NCBI RefSeq assembly: GCF_019029495.1
Contig: NZ_JAERQM010000009.1
Location: 101,974 to 165,973, forward strand
Length of the DNA stretch: 64,000 bases
Source: Falsiroseomonas oleicola
Lineage (GTDB): Bacteria; Pseudomonadota; Alphaproteobacteria; Acetobacterales; Acetobacteraceae
Direction: 5' to 3'
In this document: piece after piece, positions 63,601 to 64,000 of the stretch
Layout: every line of letters begins with the position of its first letter
Numbering within the stretch: position 1 is the stretch's first letter
The notes under the pieces: model-generated
The model's input: only the letters and a program-made list of their open reading frames with translations
Databases searched by the model: none
What the model was told of the DNA's origin: nothing
Program-made: the position numbers and the translations under genes

Positions 63601-63987
63601 GGCTGGAAGGTCGAGGGCGTGGCGCCGGCGGCGATGCTGCGCATCACCTGGACCGAAAGCGGCGGCCCCGCGACAGTCCCGGCACAGGGTGAGCAGCGCC
63701 GTGGCTTCGGGACGGAGCTGATGGGGCGCCTGCTGCACCACGATCTCGGCGGCGAGGTGAAGGTGGTGCTGGGCGATGGGGTTCGGGTGACGACGCTGGA
63801 CCTGCCCCTGAACGGGGAGCCGGTGCCAGCCCTGCACGCGCTGGCAGGACCTCATGCCCCTGGCGCGAAGACGAATGGCGCCGGTGGTCCGCGAGAGACC
63901 GAGCCTAGGTTCAGGACTCACAACCAGAATAATATGACGGCGGCGAAGGCGCATGCGGAGAGGAAGATGTCGGGGCATCGATCGTAG
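60688..63987 (+). CDS. CheB-CheR-PAS-HWE histidine kinase fusion, 3' end altered by IS element
   Basis: A 1099-residue multidomain sensor. CheB methylesterase (about 1-190; catalytic S16 in GASAGG, H43, D136), CheR methyltransferase (about 205-460), a coiled coil at about 650-735 (repeats of SANEE/STNEE), a PAS domain (about 735-850) and an HWE-type kinase (H856 in ELNHRVRNMLQVVQ). The stop and last 23 residues or so fall in the end of an IS5-family element, so the natural terminus is lost. The ATPase part up to VTTLDLPLNG appears complete. No cheA or cognate regulator is adjacent. Confidence 0.9.
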   Translation: MTYAVARFPIVGIGASAGGVEALQSFFRAMKQPSPMAFIVVTHLARGRLSALPGILADCTDQPIIPAEDDQKVEPGHTYVLQQNAIITIEGGRIVLRPQPAERRREHHPIDVFLSSLAEDQQHGAIGVVLSGSGSDGTLGLKAIKTAGGLTMVQGSNGTSPQYDDMPHSAIGAGVVDLVVPAEHMLARLAELAEGFDDPSREQLSGAASAAAHATIAGILMASVGHDFSGYKDRTFFRRVHRRIHVLRLPSLEAYIAKLRADPEEARRLFQDLLIGVTSFYRDPAAFTVLAERVIPRLFEGHRPDEAVRIWVPGCSTGEEAYSLAILLREHMDANPGGPRAQIFATDIDEAALAVARRGRYPAALLASLTPARLARHFVEDGACFAVAKPLRDLCVFSAHNLINDPPFSRIDLISCRNLMIYLGTALQDRVIPLFHYALRPGGFLFLGIAETIARHADHFTADDKAHRIYRRRDAIAAGGPALRLLAHAPGTARIWPPRIAARPVAGARGTELRQAVEALVLDQFAPPHVVVNRDGDVLHQSAHLGRYLEPATGRPSRQLLAMARPGLRFVLRAALREAIETQARVIRPLVEIEVEQLRISISLTITPLPMPLPMPEAADRLFMVVFTEIPAAPQALVRPDAPLEQGGTQRLERELRDTRERLQSTSEEYETATEELTSANEEMVSVNEELQSTNEELETSKEELQSVNEELRAANTELSSKIDELDRANGDLRNLFDSTQIATLFLDRHLVIRSFTPAVTSIFNLVAADRGRPVTDFASQLDKVNLRRETRQVLDERETVERRVTARDGQVHYLMRLLPYRTAEGLVDGVVLTFFDVTKVVEGEILGTLVDELNHRVRNMLQVVQAVASITLRRTGSLDEFRASFGGRIKALARAHELLADQGWTTVDLEALVTKEVSPHVDGADRVTLSGAAVALRPKVALTLGMVLHELVTNAVKHGALSVPRGVVRVGWKVEGVAPAAMLRITWTESGGPATVPAQGEQRRGFGTELMGRLLHHDLGGEVKVVLGDGVRVTTLDLPLNGEPVPALHALAGPHAPGAKTNGAGGPRETEPRFRTHNQNNMTAAKAHAERKMSGHRS

Positions 63988-64000
63988 CGGGTGGCGATAC
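63918..64000 (-). mobile_element. IS5-family transposase, C-terminal fragment (continues off window)
   Basis: On the minus strand, the frame ending at TGA 63920-63918 reads IATRYDRCPDIFLSACAFAA then VILFWL, the typical C-terminus of IS5-family DDE transposases. The element's end is probably a few bases beyond, near 63899-63915 (GAGTCCTGAACCTAGGCTC on the minus strand). The other end and any target duplication lie outside. Confidence 0.8.

Noticed and set aside
60649..63978. Very long open frame (1109 codons) antisense to the sensor kinase
   Set aside because: It mirrors the codon pattern of the real gene, has His/Gln/Arg-rich low-complexity translation and no domain; typical of high-GC antisense frames. 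The same applies to long antisense frames at 240-1920, 12072-12629, 48258-49517, 53215-54558 and 57530-60130.

Overview
The window is about 70% G+C and densely packed. Many genes are joined by ATGA, GTGA or TGATG overlaps. The gene content (Bug-type solute receptor, several catabolic ABC importers, lipid A genes, malonyl-CoA decarboxylase, HWE-type sensor kinase) suggests an alphaproteobacterium, most likely an Acetobacteraceae member of the Roseomonas type. No rRNA, tRNA or taxon marker is present, so this placement is inference. No gap between genes exceeds 300 bases.

Layout. 1-1816: a chemoreceptor and a response regulator cut by the window edge (minus). 1974-4682: an RraA-like protein, a small secreted protein, a hotdog thioesterase and a TMEM43-family membrane protein. 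4774-8675: a Fur-box-like palindrome, a TonB-dependent siderophore receptor, a small unknown protein and an RhtX/FptX-like MFS importer. 8716-10581: an ABC exporter-type ATPase. 10856-13529: four secreted proteins of lectin-like character (a tandem DM9-repeat protein facing a three-gene minus-strand operon whose first product appears to be a beta-trefoil). 13616-22238: a divergent catabolic locus: amidohydrolase and FAD oxidase on minus; a polyamine-type ABC importer, a 2-hydroxyacid dehydrogenase and a class II aldolase on plus. 22290-23639: hflX. 23648-35172: a second catabolic locus with a peptide-type ABC importer, two binding proteins, two unrelated amidohydrolases and an iron-type alcohol dehydrogenase.

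35169-40072: an EAL protein, a Bug-type binding protein coupled to secF, and secD. 40226-44516: a Gfo/Idh/MocA oxidoreductase, lpxB, two acetyltransferases, a nitrilase-family hydrolase and a SemiSWEET-like protein. 44577-47738: a STAS protein, a GOLPH3-like protein, then a metal-homeostasis module (CobW GTPase, hisI, Zur-like regulator). 47833-51695: a winged-helix regulator, cystathionine beta-lyase-like enzyme, mercaptopyruvate sulfurtransferase, AlaX editing protein and a Nudix hydrolase. 51733-60464: EamA transporter, MaoC dehydratase, sulfotransferase with a TPR-like tail, acetyltransferase, ParA-like ATPase, NnrE/NnrD, malonyl-CoA decarboxylase and an MFS carrier. 60688-64000: a large CheB-CheR-PAS-HWE kinase whose stop codon lies inside the end of an IS5-family element that runs off the window.

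Most genes belong to known families. The least explained parts are the secreted lectin-like cluster at 10.8-13.5 kb, the GOLPH3/STAS pair, the unknown protein in the siderophore operon, and the two amidohydrolase/ABC catabolic loci whose substrates cannot be read from sequence.
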